64,000 bases of DNA, from assembly GCA_022402525.1 (NCBI GenBank), contig JAKRSB010000139.1, positions 39,457 to 103,456 on the forward strand, given 5' to 3'. How positions within the stretch are numbered: the first letter of the stretch is position 1; the number at the start of each line of letters is the position of its first letter. The position numbers were made by a program, and so were the translations under genes. The notes below the pieces were generated by a model. The model searched no databases. It saw only the letters and a list, made by a program, of their open reading frames with translations, and had not been told where the DNA came from. This DNA is from Thermosynechococcaceae cyanobacterium MS004. GTDB lineage: Bacteria; Cyanobacteriota; Cyanobacteriia; Thermosynechococcales; Thermosynechococcaceae. This document shows, piece by piece, positions 52,800 through 62,363 of the stretch.

Positions 52800-53855
52800 A
52801 TGACAGCGACTGCACCCAATCGTTCTGCCTCTCCCACTGCCTCCCAAGACGGCACGTTTCAAATACGCGACATTATTCAATCCCTTCCCAAAGCTTGCTT
52901 TGAGCAAGATCCGGTACAGGCTTGGGGGCGCGTGGTGCTGAGTGTTGCCGCAGTGGCGCTGAGCTACGTTTTTCTGGCGATCGCGCCTTGGTATTTGCTG
53001 CCGTTTGCCTGGGCCTTTGCGGGCACGGCGCTGACGGGCTTCTTTGTCATTGCCCATGACTGCGGCCATCGTTCTTTTTCCAAGCGACGCTGGGTGAATG
53101 ATTGGGTGGGCCATATTTTTCTGCTGCCGCTGATCTATCCCTTTCATGCATGGCGCATTCTGCATAACTACCACCACACCCACACCAATAAGCTAGACGT
53201 GGACAATGCTTGGCAGCCCTGTAAGCCTGAAGAATACGGTCAGCTCAATTCCGGCATTCAGGTAGGGTATCGGGCGCTGCGGAGCTATTTTTGGTGGGTT
53301 GGGTCAATCGCCCATTGGCTAAAGCTGCACTTTGACTGGACGACTTTTGAAGGCAAAGAGCGTCAGCAGGTGAAGCTTTCGGTGCTGGTGGTGCTGGGGT
53401 TTGCGCTGATCGCTTTTCCTACCCTCATTCTGACCACTGGGGTTTGGGGATTTATTAAATTTTGGGTCATGCCTTGGCTGGGCTATCACTTCTGGATGAG
53501 CACCTTTACCCTGGTGCATCACACCGCGATGGAAATTCCCTTCAAGCCAGCATCAGAATGGAATGCGGTAGAAGCACAGCTCGTGGGAACGGTTCACTGT
53601 GACTACCCTCGCTGGGTTGAGGTGCTGTGCCACGATATTAGTGTCCATGTGCCGCACCACATTTCAACCGCAATTCCTTCCTATCGGCTGCGGATGGCGC
53701 ACCAAAGCCTGAAGGAGAACTGGGGTGATTACGTGCGGGAGCGACGCTTTGACTGGACGCTCATCAAAGAGATTGTGAATGAATGCCATCTTTATGAGCG
53801 CGATCGCAACTACCAATCTTTCAAGGACTATCACTTGAACAACACCAATGCCTAA
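52800..53855 (+). CDS. desA: Delta-12 acyl-lipid desaturase
   Basis: 351 residues. The three histidine boxes that bind the di-iron centre are present: HDCGH (about 86), HNYHHTHTNK (about 122) and HVPHH (about 283), with four membrane-spanning segments between. The pattern fits cyanobacterial DesA, which introduces a delta-12 double bond into membrane lipids and increases fluidity, especially in the cold. Electrons come from ferredoxin. A MITE copy lies 26 bases after the stop. Confidence 0.92.
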   Translation: MTATAPNRSASPTASQDGTFQIRDIIQSLPKACFEQDPVQAWGRVVLSVAAVALSYVFLAIAPWYLLPFAWAFAGTALTGFFVIAHDCGHRSFSKRRWVNDWVGHIFLLPLIYPFHAWRILHNYHHTHTNKLDVDNAWQPCKPEEYGQLNSGIQVGYRALRSYFWWVGSIAHWLKLHFDWTTFEGKERQQVKLSVLVVLGFALIAFPTLILTTGVWGFIKFWVMPWLGYHFWMSTFTLVHHTAMEIPFKPASEWNAVEAQLVGTVHCDYPRWVEVLCHDISVHVPHHISTAIPSYRLRMAHQSLKENWGDYVRERRFDWTLIKEIVNECHLYERDRNYQSFKDYHLNNTNA

Positions 53856-53881
53856 GCAATGTCTAAGTAATGCCTAAGTCA

Positions 53882-54033
53882 ACGTGAGTTCGACAAAAAA
53901 ACGCCCCTCATCCTCCCATCTTCCTTCTCCCTAGGGAGAAGGAGGGGCAATTAAAAATCAAGCTTCTTCAGCCCCTCGCCTTTGGGTGAGGGGTTTTTGG
54001 TGAGGGGCCTCAAGTGCATTATCGACCTCACGT
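53882..54033 (-). mobile_element. MITE-like element, copy 2 (inverted relative to copy 1)
   Basis: 152 bases. Read on the minus strand it matches copy 1 along its whole length with scattered substitutions. Left terminal repeat ACGTGAGTTCGA is perfect; the right one is TCGACCTCACGT with one change. No target duplication is visible, suggesting an older insertion. It separates desA from the convergent U32 gene, and its GC-rich stems could act as a transcription barrier. Confidence 0.85.
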
Positions 54034-54057
54034 TTCTAAGCGGGGTCTTCGTGGCCT

Positions 54058-56700
54058 TTATCGTGAGCTGGAGCCAAGGGGGCTTGTGGCAAGAGGCCCA
54101 CGGGTTACGCCTAGCTGGCTCTGCAATTGGAGTTCTCGCCAAAGCTGGGTTCCGGTGATGTCTCCGGTGAGTAGCTGACGGTAGCGCTGGATAATGCGCT
54201 GTACCTGATCGGGGGTTTCTTGCAAAAATTCAAGGCGGAAGGTGTGTACTCCCAAATTCAATAGGCGATGCATATATTCGGCTCCGGTTTGGGCGGTGCC
54301 GTTAAAGACGGTGTTGCGACAGCCTGCATCGGCCTGGAGCGGGTGCTCTTGACCCGCGCGATCGCGGAGCTTCACCTCGTGGGTTTCGCAGGGTCTGCCG
54401 CAGTCCCGGAAGTCTTTGCCCTTGGAGAGAAAGGCACAAAACACGCAGTGCTCCATGTGGAACATCGGCATGTGCTGATGAAGGGTAACTTCAAACCAGT
54501 TTGGCGGGCAGCTTTTGAGCAGGTCGCTCAGCTGCTGGATATTGAGGTCGTAGGAGGCAGTGAGGCGCTCTAGGCCAAGCTGCTTAAAGGTACTGGCCGC
54601 AAGGGGATTGGCAATATTGAGCGAAAAATCGCCAATACAGCGATCGCCTTTAAAAAAATCAAGATGGTCATAGTTTCGCACCAGGTAGCCGTCGGCCTCA
54701 CAGCGGCGCACCTGCTCTAAAATCCACCGTTCGCTAGGTTTAGTAACGCGCGGTGGTGCAACCCAGATGCTTTGAGTAGAAGACTGCGATCGCCGGAATC
54801 GCTGTACCGCTTCACGGTAGACTCGCGGATCTTCAAATTCGCAGTAGAGGGTTTCGACCTGTGCATCTAGGGCGGCCTCAAGCTGATCGAGCCGACGGAC
54901 TAGCACAATGAGTTGCGGATGATTGGGCTGCGGATGCTTGGGTTGCGGATGATTGGGCTGCGGATGATTGGGCTGAGCATGATTGAGCTGGACATGATCC
55001 GGTTGAGCTTCCGGTTCGACTAAAGATTCAGCCTGAGGCAAAAGATCGCGGAAAGATGCGGTGGGGGATAGAGCCCAGCGTTGGGGGGTCGTGCGCAGAG
55101 TTTCTAAGGTTTCAACGAGGGTGCGCCGCAGTCGATTGAGTTCGCTGACCGGAATCATCACGTCGCCTTCAAGGGCGTTGGTAAAGCTGCCTAGCTTAAA
55201 GGGGGTATTGCCCAGCCGCCCAAGCTGTTCTTGGAGACGCTCTGGGGTGAGGGGTTTGCTGTGGGCGGCCACGAGGGGCATTTGGGACGAAACCTGCGCC
55301 ACATGGCCTTGGGTATCATGGGCGATCGCGGTTAAGGGTAGCCCTTCTGCCCCCTGCACTTCTATGTGAACGGGCTGCTGAAATTTAGGGGTATCTCCCT
55401 CAAAGCTTTGGCGGATTTGGCGCTCTAGTTCCGGGTCACTGGTTTTCCAGAGCTTGTCGCCAACGTGAATGCGGCGGAAATTCAGGCGATCGCGCCCGAA
55501 CGTCAGCACTGTTTCCCGCCCAACCCGATCCACCGCGTAGACTCGACCGCCTTCCTCTGCCTGGGCTGGCTGGCTATGGTCAAAGACTACGCCATCGCCG
55601 GGTTTCAGGGGTGCTTCTAGGCGTAGTTTGACGGTTTCTTTACGGGCATCGACCTGAAGCACTTCTCCTAGGTATACCCCGCGCTTTTTCCCAAAACGAG
55701 CGTGAACGAGGGCTTGGTTATCAATGCCCTCAAACCATCCTGGATAGAGTCCACGGGAAAAGGCCATTTCGAGCTGATACTGATCTTGTTGGGAGGGAGT
55801 GAGCGCATCGTGAACCGGATGATTTTGGGTGAGCTGATGTGAGCCTAGCTGATCGAGTGCCTGCCGATAGACCCGCGTGACGGAGGCCACATACTCTGGC
55901 GTTTTGAGGCGTCCTTCAATTTTGAGGCAGCTCACCCCAGACTTGACCAGCTCCGGCAGCACCGCCAGCCCCGATAGGTCTTGGGGGCTGAGTAAATACT
56001 GGCGATCGCCTAAATCCACAGTCTGGCCATCCACCACCAAGTCGTAGGGCATCCGGCAAGCCTGGGCGCATTCGCCGCGATTGGCTGAGCGCCCACCCAA
56101 GGATTCGCTTGTGAGGCACTGGCCGGAATAGGCCACGCAAAGCGCCCCATGCACAAACACCTCTAGGGGAAGGGACAGATTTTTCTCGCCGAGCTTTGCC
56201 TGAATGTGCGAAATATCCTTGAGAGAGCATTCCCGCGCCAGCACCACAAGCTGAGCGCCCAGACTTTGGGCAAACTGCACCCCAGCCGCGCTGGTGATGG
56301 TCATCTGCGTTGAGGCATGGATGGGAAAATCTGGCGATAAGTGCCGAATCAGGCGGCAGATTCCCACATCCTGCACAATTACCGCATCCACGCCAGCGCG
56401 AATCATGGCGCGTAAATACTGCTCGGCATCTGCCAGCTCACTAGGGAAAATGAGGGTATTTAGCGTCACGTAACCCTTTACCCCGCGCCGATGCAGAAAC
56501 GCCATCAGCTCCGGCAGGTCGGCTTCCGTAAAATTCTGCGATCGCATCCGAGCGTTAAAGCGCTCTAGGCCAAAGTAGACCGCATCGGCTCCCGTCTCAA
56601 CCGCAGCCTTCACGCAGTCCCAGTCCCCAGCGGGGGCCAGTAGCTCCGGCAGCGTTAGGCTAGTCTGGCTGGTCTGTTGTGGTTCTGGTGTTGCAGCCAT
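54058..56700 (-). CDS. U32-family peptidase-like protein (RlhA/TrhP-like)
   Basis: 880 residues. The N-terminal U32 barrel begins LPELLAPAGDWDCVKAAVETGADAVYFG and contains EVFVHGALCVAYSGQCLTSESLGGRSANRGECAQACR with the cysteine cluster. A DUF3656-type region follows. Family members (RlhA, TrhP) are now linked to hydroxylation of 23S rRNA or tRNA rather than proteolysis; which role applies here is not known. An in-frame repeat (HPQPN, 15 bases, near 54925-55005) lies in a linker. Confidence 0.88.
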   Translation of the reverse strand: MAATPEPQQTSQTSLTLPELLAPAGDWDCVKAAVETGADAVYFGLERFNARMRSQNFTEADLPELMAFLHRRGVKGYVTLNTLIFPSELADAEQYLRAMIRAGVDAVIVQDVGICRLIRHLSPDFPIHASTQMTITSAAGVQFAQSLGAQLVVLARECSLKDISHIQAKLGEKNLSLPLEVFVHGALCVAYSGQCLTSESLGGRSANRGECAQACRMPYDLVVDGQTVDLGDRQYLLSPQDLSGLAVLPELVKSGVSCLKIEGRLKTPEYVASVTRVYRQALDQLGSHQLTQNHPVHDALTPSQQDQYQLEMAFSRGLYPGWFEGIDNQALVHARFGKKRGVYLGEVLQVDARKETVKLRLEAPLKPGDGVVFDHSQPAQAEEGGRVYAVDRVGRETVLTFGRDRLNFRRIHVGDKLWKTSDPELERQIRQSFEGDTPKFQQPVHIEVQGAEGLPLTAIAHDTQGHVAQVSSQMPLVAAHSKPLTPERLQEQLGRLGNTPFKLGSFTNALEGDVMIPVSELNRLRRTLVETLETLRTTPQRWALSPTASFRDLLPQAESLVEPEAQPDHVQLNHAQPNHPQPNHPQPKHPQPNHPQLIVLVRRLDQLEAALDAQVETLYCEFEDPRVYREAVQRFRRSQSSTQSIWVAPPRVTKPSERWILEQVRRCEADGYLVRNYDHLDFFKGDRCIGDFSLNIANPLAASTFKQLGLERLTASYDLNIQQLSDLLKSCPPNWFEVTLHQHMPMFHMEHCVFCAFLSKGKDFRDCGRPCETHEVKLRDRAGQEHPLQADAGCRNTVFNGTAQTGAEYMHRLLNLGVHTFRLEFLQETPDQVQRIIQRYRQLLTGDITGTQLWRELQLQSQLGVTRGPLATSPLGSSSR

Positions 56701-56786
56701 CGCATTCTTCCCAACTCTGAAACGCCCAACCCTGAAATCTAGAATTCACTGAGGTCTTGACCCACACGCGACCTGCGGCTGGGTTT

Positions 56787-58541
56787 TTACATCCGCTCCA
56801 GGGTTTTGATGCCCAGCAGAGACAGCCCTAGCTTCAGCGATCGCGCGGTGGTTTCGCTCAGCACGAGGCGAGTGGTGCGCTGGGGTTCCTCAGCCTGGAG
56901 TACCGGACAGCGATCGTAGAACTGATTAAACTTTTGGCTCAGCTCAAAGAGATACTGACAGAGCCGATTGGGCAGTAAGTCTTGACTCACCTGCTCAACG
57001 ACGTCCGCCAATTGGAGCAGATGCTTGACCAGGGTTAGCTCTGTCTCTTCTTCCAGCACTAGCGGCGTATCGCCCAACGCGCTGAAGTCAATATTGCCTT
57101 TGCGGCTAATGCCCTGCACCCGCACATAGGCGTACAGCAGATAGGGCGCGGTGTTGCCCTGGAGCGCCAGCATTTTGTCGTAGCTAAAAATATAGCTGCT
57201 GGTGCGGTTTTGGCTGAGGTCGGCATATTTGACGGCACCCAGACCCACGGTGCGGGCGGTCTGCTCAATAAAGTCCTCGGTTTCGGTGCGGTCTTCGGTC
57301 TGAAGGCGTTGCTGGAGGTCGCTGCGGGTTCGGGCGATCGCTTCATCCAGCAAGTCTTTTAACCGCACGGTTTCGCCGGAGCGGGTTTTGAGTTTTTTGC
57401 CGTCTTCGCCCTGCACCAGTCCAAAGGGCACATGGGTTAGGGTTACGGTGTCCGGCACCCAGCCTGCCCGCTGCGCCACCTGAAAAAACTGGGCAAAGTG
57501 GGTGGCTTGTCCGGCATCCGTGACGTAGAGAATGCGGTCTGCCTTGTCTTGGCCAATGCGATAGCGCAGGGCAGCAAGGTCTGTGGTGGCGTAGTTGAAG
57601 GCACCGTCTGACTTTTTGACAATCAGGGGCATGGGGTCGCCCGCTTTATTGCTATAGCCTTCTAGGAAGACACACTGCGCCCCAGCGTCTTCTACCAGCA
57701 ATTGCGCCTCAATGAGCCCCGTCAGCACGTCCGCGAGATAGGGGTTATAAAAGGACTCGCCGCGCTCGGTTAGCTCAATATCCAGCCAGTCGTAAATGAC
57801 CTGGAACTCTCGCCGCGACTGGTCACAGAGCAAGCCCCAAGCCTTCAGGCTTTCTGCATCCCCAGACTGGAGCTTGACGACAGCCTGCCGCGCAGTTTCC
57901 TTAAAGGCTTCATCTTCGTCAAAACGCTGCTTGGCTTTTTTATAAAACACCACCAGATCGCCCAAGTCCACGGCGTCTGAGGTGGTCAATGCCTCTGGGC
58001 AAGCTTCGCGCAGGTAGGTAATGAGCATCCCAAACTGGGTGCCCCAATCGCCTACATGGTTGAGCCGCAGGACGTCATGCCCCTGAAACTCTAGAATGCG
58101 GGCGATCGCATCGCCGATGATGGTGGAGCGCAGGTGCCCCACGTGCATTTCTTTGGCAATATTGGGGCTGGAAAAATCCACCACGACGCGCTGCGGGTGC
58201 GCGGTGGGTGCAATGCCTAAGCGCGGATCGCTCTGCACCTGAGTCAACCACTGGGCGAGGTAGGCAGGCTTCAGGGTTAAGTTGACAAATCCTGGCCCCG
58301 CCACGGTGGGCGTTTCACAGAGGTCATCTACCACTAGGGCACTGGCGATCGCCTGGGCAACTTCTCGCGGGGGCTGCTTGAGGGGCTTGGCGAGAGAGAG
58401 CGCCACATTGGCCTGGTAGTCTCCAAATTTAGGATTACTGGAGACTCCTAGAATGGGGTCAGTCTCTGCATAGGATGCTCCAAATGCAGAAGCCAGCGCT
58501 GTTTGAAAGCGCTGCTTGAGCGTTTCTTGAATAGAAGCCAT
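56787..58541 (-). CDS. argS: Arginyl-tRNA synthetase
   Basis: 584 residues. Class I synthetase with the HIGH-type motif in [20 protein letters not shown] (about 130) and a KMSKS-like loop [14 protein letters not shown], followed by the alpha-helical anticodon-binding domain ([12 protein letters not shown]). The N-terminal Arg-tRNA domain is present. A 48-codon gene lies 3 bases upstream. Confidence 0.97.
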   Translation of the reverse strand: MASIQETLKQRFQTALASAFGASYAETDPILGVSSNPKFGDYQANVALSLAKPLKQPPREVAQAIASALVVDDLCETPTVAGPGFVNLTLKPAYLAQWLTQVQSDPRLGIAPTAHPQRVVVDFSSPNIAKEMHVGHLRSTIIGDAIARILEFQGHDVLRLNHVGDWGTQFGMLITYLREACPEALTTSDAVDLGDLVVFYKKAKQRFDEDEAFKETARQAVVKLQSGDAESLKAWGLLCDQSRREFQVIYDWLDIELTERGESFYNPYLADVLTGLIEAQLLVEDAGAQCVFLEGYSNKAGDPMPLIVKKSDGAFNYATTDLAALRYRIGQDKADRILYVTDAGQATHFAQFFQVAQRAGWVPDTVTLTHVPFGLVQGEDGKKLKTRSGETVRLKDLLDEAIARTRSDLQQRLQTEDRTETEDFIEQTARTVGLGAVKYADLSQNRTSSYIFSYDKMLALQGNTAPYLLYAYVRVQGISRKGNIDFSALGDTPLVLEEETELTLVKHLLQLADVVEQVSQDLLPNRLCQYLFELSQKFNQFYDRCPVLQAEEPQRTTRLVLSETTARSLKLGLSLLGIKTLERM

Positions 58542-58544
58542 AGG

Positions 58545-58691
58545 TTATCGACGGCGCGCTTCGCGTTTTTCGTTTTCAAGGCGACGCCGATCTCGCCAGT
58601 CTGCCAGGGTGAGGTAAACGATACCGCCCGTCACAATTAAAAGTAGGGCTAAAACAGAGGCTGAAAGTAGGCTTAACGGAGTCAATTCCAC
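58545..58691 (-). CDS. Small single-helix membrane protein, 48 residues
   Basis: GTG start. One hydrophobic helix (PLSLLSASVLALLLIVTGG) is followed by a strongly basic and charged tail (DWRDRRRLENEKREARRR). It ends 3 bases before argS starts and begins 130 bases after petN ends, all on one strand. It looks like one of the many small conserved cyanobacterial membrane proteins; function not recognised. The frame and composition are convincing despite its length. Confidence 0.7.
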   Translation of the reverse strand: MELTPLSLLSASVLALLLIVTGGIVYLTLADWRDRRRLENEKREARRR

Positions 58692-58821
58692 GGAGTTTTA
58701 GTGGGAATTTCGCTGAGAGTTACGCTGGGACTTTAGTGGGCAGGGAGTTTTGTGCTGTTTCTTCAGCTCAACTGACTCCGAACTGGCGATCGCGTTAGGG
58801 GAATCGCCCTATGGGAGCGCT

Positions 58822-58911
58822 TTACAGGCCGTGACGACCCCAAACCACCATTGCGATCGAGTAGGTGAACAGCGTCAATACCGAAACCCAGCCCAAGGTC
58901 AAAATATCCAT
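58822..58911 (-). CDS. petN: Cytochrome b6f complex subunit VIII (PetN)
   Basis: 29 residues: [18 protein letters not shown] followed by [11 protein letters not shown]. This is the invariant PetN pattern, a single thylakoid helix needed for assembly of the cytochrome b6f complex in photosynthetic electron transport. It is too short for usual gene-length cut-offs. Confidence 0.96.
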   Translation of the reverse strand: MDILTLGWVSVLTLFTYSIAMVVWGRHGL

Positions 58912-58996
58912 TGTTGGCTCTATCTATAAAGGAATCTGAAGACCATTTTATCTTGAAATGGAATTGAAATGGAACCCTTCAGACCTACAGAAATAA

Positions 58997-59188
58997 GGTA
59001 GCTTCCCCGCAGCGCCGTTTTACCTCAGTTTGTGACCTGGCTAAACCAGGTGGGCGTCCAACGCTTCGACTTAAAGTTTCCAGATCTAAGTCTGGTCTAC
59101 TGCCGCCGAGCAAATTAGGCTCCCGTACAAAACAAGCATAGATCAATAAACTTGTTGGCAGTCACCAACGCCGCAGAATAGAAGCTGA
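58997..59188 (-). ncRNA. Candidate structured RNA, possibly 6S RNA
   Basis: About 190 bases on the minus strand between higA and petN. The ends pair (AGCTTC at 59186-59181 with GAAGCT at 59005-59000). Inside are several perfect hairpins: GTTGG-TGACTG-CCAAC, GAGC-CTAATTT-GCTC, CCAGA-CTTAGA-TCTGG and ACCTGG-TTTAG-CCAGGT. A -10-like TAGAAT lies just upstream (59196-59191). Length, closed ends and the CCCACCTGG segment recall bacterial 6S RNA, but the identification is from general resemblance only. It could instead be the petN leader. Confidence 0.45.
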
Positions 59189-59357
59189 AAGCATTCTAGC
59201 AAGAATCCCTCCGAGACAGAATCTCCAAAAATAAAAATCAACCTCCGGCAGGATCTTGGATGGTGGGTGCAGTAGAAAAGGGCGATCGCAAAACGGCTTG
59301 CCAAAATGGTTCCCCATCAGTAGCGGGGTTTTTGATTTTGTCCAAAGTCTAAGTAGA

Positions 59358-59666
59358 TTAGATTACCGAGGCAAAAGGCTTGATTCTCCGTAGTGACTCA
59401 GATTCATCCTGTTGTGCATGGTATAAATCCCATCGCTGCTGTAGATTCATCCAGAAGTCGGGCGACATTCCAAAAAACTGCGCCAGACGTAGCGCTGTGC
59501 TCGGTGTAATACCTCGACGACCGTTGACGATTTCATTGATTCGCTGATAGGGAACGGCGATCGCCTGGGCTAAGTCACGTTGTGATAGCGCCATTGGGTT
59601 GAGGAATTCCTCTAAGAGCATTTCGCCAGGATGAGTGGGGGGTCTATGAGTGGGGATAAGAACCAT
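59358..59666 (-). CDS. higA: HigA-type antitoxin
   Basis: 102 residues, XRE helix-turn-helix (LSQRDLAQAIAVPYQRINEIVNGRRGITPSTALRLAQFFGMSPDFW) of the VapI/HigA family. It follows the toxin gene by 6 bases in the usual higBA order and would bind the toxin and the shared promoter. Residues about 15-75 contain the DNA-binding fold. Confidence 0.9.
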   Translation of the reverse strand: MVLIPTHRPPTHPGEMLLEEFLNPMALSQRDLAQAIAVPYQRINEIVNGRRGITPSTALRLAQFFGMSPDFWMNLQQRWDLYHAQQDESESLRRIKPFASVI

Positions 59667-59672
59667 CGTTTT

Positions 59673-59966
59673 TTAGTGATAATCTACAATTTCGACTTCA
59701 TCTGGGCCAGCAGGTTTCCACTTAAAGCAGATACGGTATTGATCATTAATGCGAATGCTGTACTGCCCTTTGCGATCATCTTTGAGTGCTTCAAGGTGGT
59801 TGCCAGGAGGGATCTTTAGTTCGTCAATTGACACAACTGAATCGAGTAGGTCTAGTTTACGGAACGCCACTTTCCAAAGAGACTGAGGACAAGTCTTACG
59901 AGCATTTTTGGAGCTAATGCCGTTAAAAATATCTTTGGTTCCATCACTAGAAAAGGATTGAATCAT
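59673..59966 (-). CDS. higB: HigB-type toxin (RelE superfamily)
   Basis: 97 residues. RelE-like mRNA interferase with FRKLDLLDSVVSIDELKIPPGNHLEAL and QYSIRINDQYRICFKW, the HigB signature. It cleaves mRNA at ribosomes when not held by HigA. I chose ATG at 59966 over the in-frame start at 59987. Confidence 0.9.
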   Translation of the reverse strand: MIQSFSSDGTKDIFNGISSKNARKTCPQSLWKVAFRKLDLLDSVVSIDELKIPPGNHLEALKDDRKGQYSIRINDQYRICFKWKPAGPDEVEIVDYH

Positions 59967-60095
59967 ACTGACATGATAACACGGCATCCATGCTATCTTC
60001 TGTTAGACTATGGCAGAGACTACTATGGCAAAGACTGAAGAAATGCGACGACTTAGTGTCTAATAACCCTACGCTTAATCATAAAAAACTGCCCT

Positions 60096-61427
60096 ATGCG
60101 CAAAATCTTTGTCCTAGATACCAATGTGCTGCTCCACGACCCCGCTTCGCTGTTTCGGTTTCAGGACAATGACGTAGTGCTGCCCATCACCATCATCGAA
60201 GAGCTAGACCGCTTCAAGAAGCTCTCGGAAACGACGGGACGCAATGCAAGACAGGTATCGCGATCGCTGGATGAGCTACGGCAGCAGGGACACCTCATTG
60301 ACGGCATTACCCTAAAAAATGGCGGAACCCTCAAGGTGGCGCTATGCCATCAAGAAACCCTCAAAGCGCTGCCCATTGAGCTAGAGGGCGACCAGAATGA
60401 CAACGCAATTTTGGCCGTGGCGCTAGAGTTCAAGCGTCAGTCAAATCTGGATGTGGTGATGGTGAGTAAGGACACCAACCTGCGGATCAAGGCGGATGTA
60501 TTGGGCATTGCCGCTCAGGACTACGAAACTGACAAGGTTGATATTGACGATCTCTATACCGGAGTTGCAGAGGTCTACGTCAGCGCTGAAGAAATCAATC
60601 AGCTTTTTAAGCAGGGGGATGTCACCCTTGAAGGTGCGCTGTACCCCAACCAGGCGCTGACGCTGATCGATCGCCTGAATCCATCCCATACGGCTTTAGC
60701 GATCGCCCACGGGAGTAGCGGTAAGGTGATTCCGCTGAATAAGCTGCCCCATCAGGGTGTATCGCGCATCCAGGCACGCAACCGCGAACAGCAGTTTGCC
60801 CTAGATCTGCTGCTGCGCGACAATATTTCGCTGGTGACGCTGGTGGGTAAGGCGGGGACGGGCAAAACCCTTTTGGCGATCGCGGCGGGGCTGCAAAAGG
60901 TGGCGGACGAGCGGATCTATAGCCGTCTGCTGATTGCCCGTCCGGTGGTGCCGATGGGGAAAGATATTGGCTACCTGCCCGGAGACATTAAAGATAAGCT
61001 CACCCCCTGGATGCAGCCGCTCTACGATAACTTTGACCTCATTTTTGGCGGACAGGCCAACGCCCCGGCAAATCAACCTGCCCACTGGCGGCACGGCCAT
61101 GACGAGCTAATGGAGCGGGGGCTGCTGCAAATTGAGCCGCTCACCTACATTCGAGGGCGCACGATTCCCAAGCAGTTTTTGATCGTGGATGAAGCCCAAA
61201 ATCTCACGCCCCACGAGGTCAAAACCATTCTGACCCGTGCAGGGGAGGGCACCAAGATTGTGCTGACGGGCGACCCTGACCAAATTGATAACCCCTATGT
61301 GGATGCGGCGAGCAACGGGTTGACCTATGTGGTGGAGCGCTTTAAGCAGGAAACTCTGGCGGCACATATTACCCTTTGCCAAGGGGAGCGGTCTGAGCTA
61401 GCGGAGCGATCGGCTGCACTGCTTTAG
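60096..61427 (+). CDS. PIN-PhoH ATPase (PhoH2/YlaK type)
   Basis: 443 residues. N-terminal PIN RNase domain (KIFVLDTNVLLHDPASLF, with acidic residues in EELDRFK and QNDNAILAVAL) fused to a C-terminal PhoH ATPase (Walker A VGKAGTGKT, Walker B FLIVDEAQN). PhoH2 proteins unwind and cleave RNA. Often treated as a toxin-like or stress RNA enzyme. It lies next to higBA on the other strand. Confidence 0.93.
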   Translation: MRKIFVLDTNVLLHDPASLFRFQDNDVVLPITIIEELDRFKKLSETTGRNARQVSRSLDELRQQGHLIDGITLKNGGTLKVALCHQETLKALPIELEGDQNDNAILAVALEFKRQSNLDVVMVSKDTNLRIKADVLGIAAQDYETDKVDIDDLYTGVAEVYVSAEEINQLFKQGDVTLEGALYPNQALTLIDRLNPSHTALAIAHGSSGKVIPLNKLPHQGVSRIQARNREQQFALDLLLRDNISLVTLVGKAGTGKTLLAIAAGLQKVADERIYSRLLIARPVVPMGKDIGYLPGDIKDKLTPWMQPLYDNFDLIFGGQANAPANQPAHWRHGHDELMERGLLQIEPLTYIRGRTIPKQFLIVDEAQNLTPHEVKTILTRAGEGTKIVLTGDPDQIDNPYVDAASNGLTYVVERFKQETLAAHITLCQGERSELAERSAALL

Positions 61428-61482
61428 GGTTGAGGGCTTTAGGCTTTTTCCTGACGGTACGCGACATGAAGCGCAACGGGAT

Positions 61483-61712
61483 TTATCCAGCGATTAGCCC
61501 CTGAAAGGCTTCATGTTCTCGAATCGAGTCGAAATCTGAATCTATTTTAGCCATTGCTCTGTTCTGCTCTGTATTTAGCTCAATGGCACGACTTAAGTGG
61601 GCTATCGCGGCTTCAAGGTCATTTTGCCGCGCATAGGAACAGGCTTTGTTATAGCAGGCTTCCTCTTTGTCGGGTTTAATGAGGAGCGTTTTGTCATAAC
61701 TGGCGATCGCAT
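61483..61712 (-). pseudogene. Truncated TPR protein fragment
   Basis: The reading frame on the minus strand encodes two TPR-like units (EEACYNKACSYARQNDLEAA and the tail FDSIREHEAFQGLIAG) and ends at TAA (61483-61485). An in-frame stop lies directly upstream and no start codon is available, so this is the 3' remnant of a TPR gene. Confidence 0.75.
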
Positions 61713-61739
61713 TTACTCAGTCGCAATTATGGAAGGGTG

Positions 61740-62114
61740 ATCGCCTTCAACCCAAAAGGCCTTAGTGGTGCAGAAAACTTTTCTGATTCTAATGACAAGC
61801 AGGATGAAACTCCAAAATGGAGGCTGAAACCCACTGTCCTCGTTCAAATTTTGGAAAAATCTCAAGATCGCTATTTTGTTCACAACCATCAGCACCTGTT
61901 GCACTTCAGATTTGAATTGGCGCTTTCTTGGAGATATTCAAGAGCAAATTGATTGGGAAGCCATATACGTTCATTGAGTTTTCGCCAAGTTTCAAAAAGC
62001 CGCTCTCTCGATTCAGGGCTATATCGATAAACATTAAGTAAAATGTTTGTATCAAAAGAGAAAATACAATTTCCCCAAAGTTTCTCGAATGCTTCTCTAC
62101 TAGGTTTCTAATAC
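61740..62114 (-). pseudogene. Broken PIN-like (DUF4935-type) gene
   Basis: The minus-strand frame reads FSFDTNILLNVYRYSPESRE, RLFETWRKLNERIWLPNQFA and LEYLQE, the start of a PIN-like domain common in cyanobacteria. A stop precedes it without a start codon. After about residue 75 the frame stops, and the probable continuation (EVQQVLMVVNK) is in another frame. It is therefore truncated and frameshifted. Confidence 0.7.
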
Positions 62115-62141
62115 CCTGAAAACTGATTACGCATGAAAATC

Positions 62142-62345
62142 TTAGGTATTAACTCCTAACTCTTGCTTAGCTTCTGCCAATGATAAAGAAGGCTCATGTT
62201 CTTCTAATTCCTTTGCATTCCGCAGATCTAGCAAATCTTCGAGATCCTCCAATCGCTCTTGCAGATTGACAAATTCCTCATAGGGTAACACCACAAACTC
62301 AGGTTTTTCATTCTTTGTCAGGAACTGAGGGTGTAATTGCGTCAT
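62142..62345 (-). CDS. Phd/YefM-like antitoxin
   Basis: 67 residues: MTQLHPQFLTKNEKPEFVVL followed by PYEEFVNLQERLEDLEDLLDLR and an acidic helical tail (SLSLAEAKQEL). This matches small antitoxins paired with RelE toxins. The ATG at 62345 has GAGG upstream; the frame extends to 62360. It lies 18 bases downstream of the toxin gene, the reverse of the usual antitoxin-first order. Confidence 0.82.
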   Translation of the reverse strand: MTQLHPQFLTKNEKPEFVVLPYEEFVNLQERLEDLEDLLDLRNAKELEEHEPSLSLAEAKQELGVNT

Positions 62346-62363
62346 TTCATTTCGCCTCATTAG

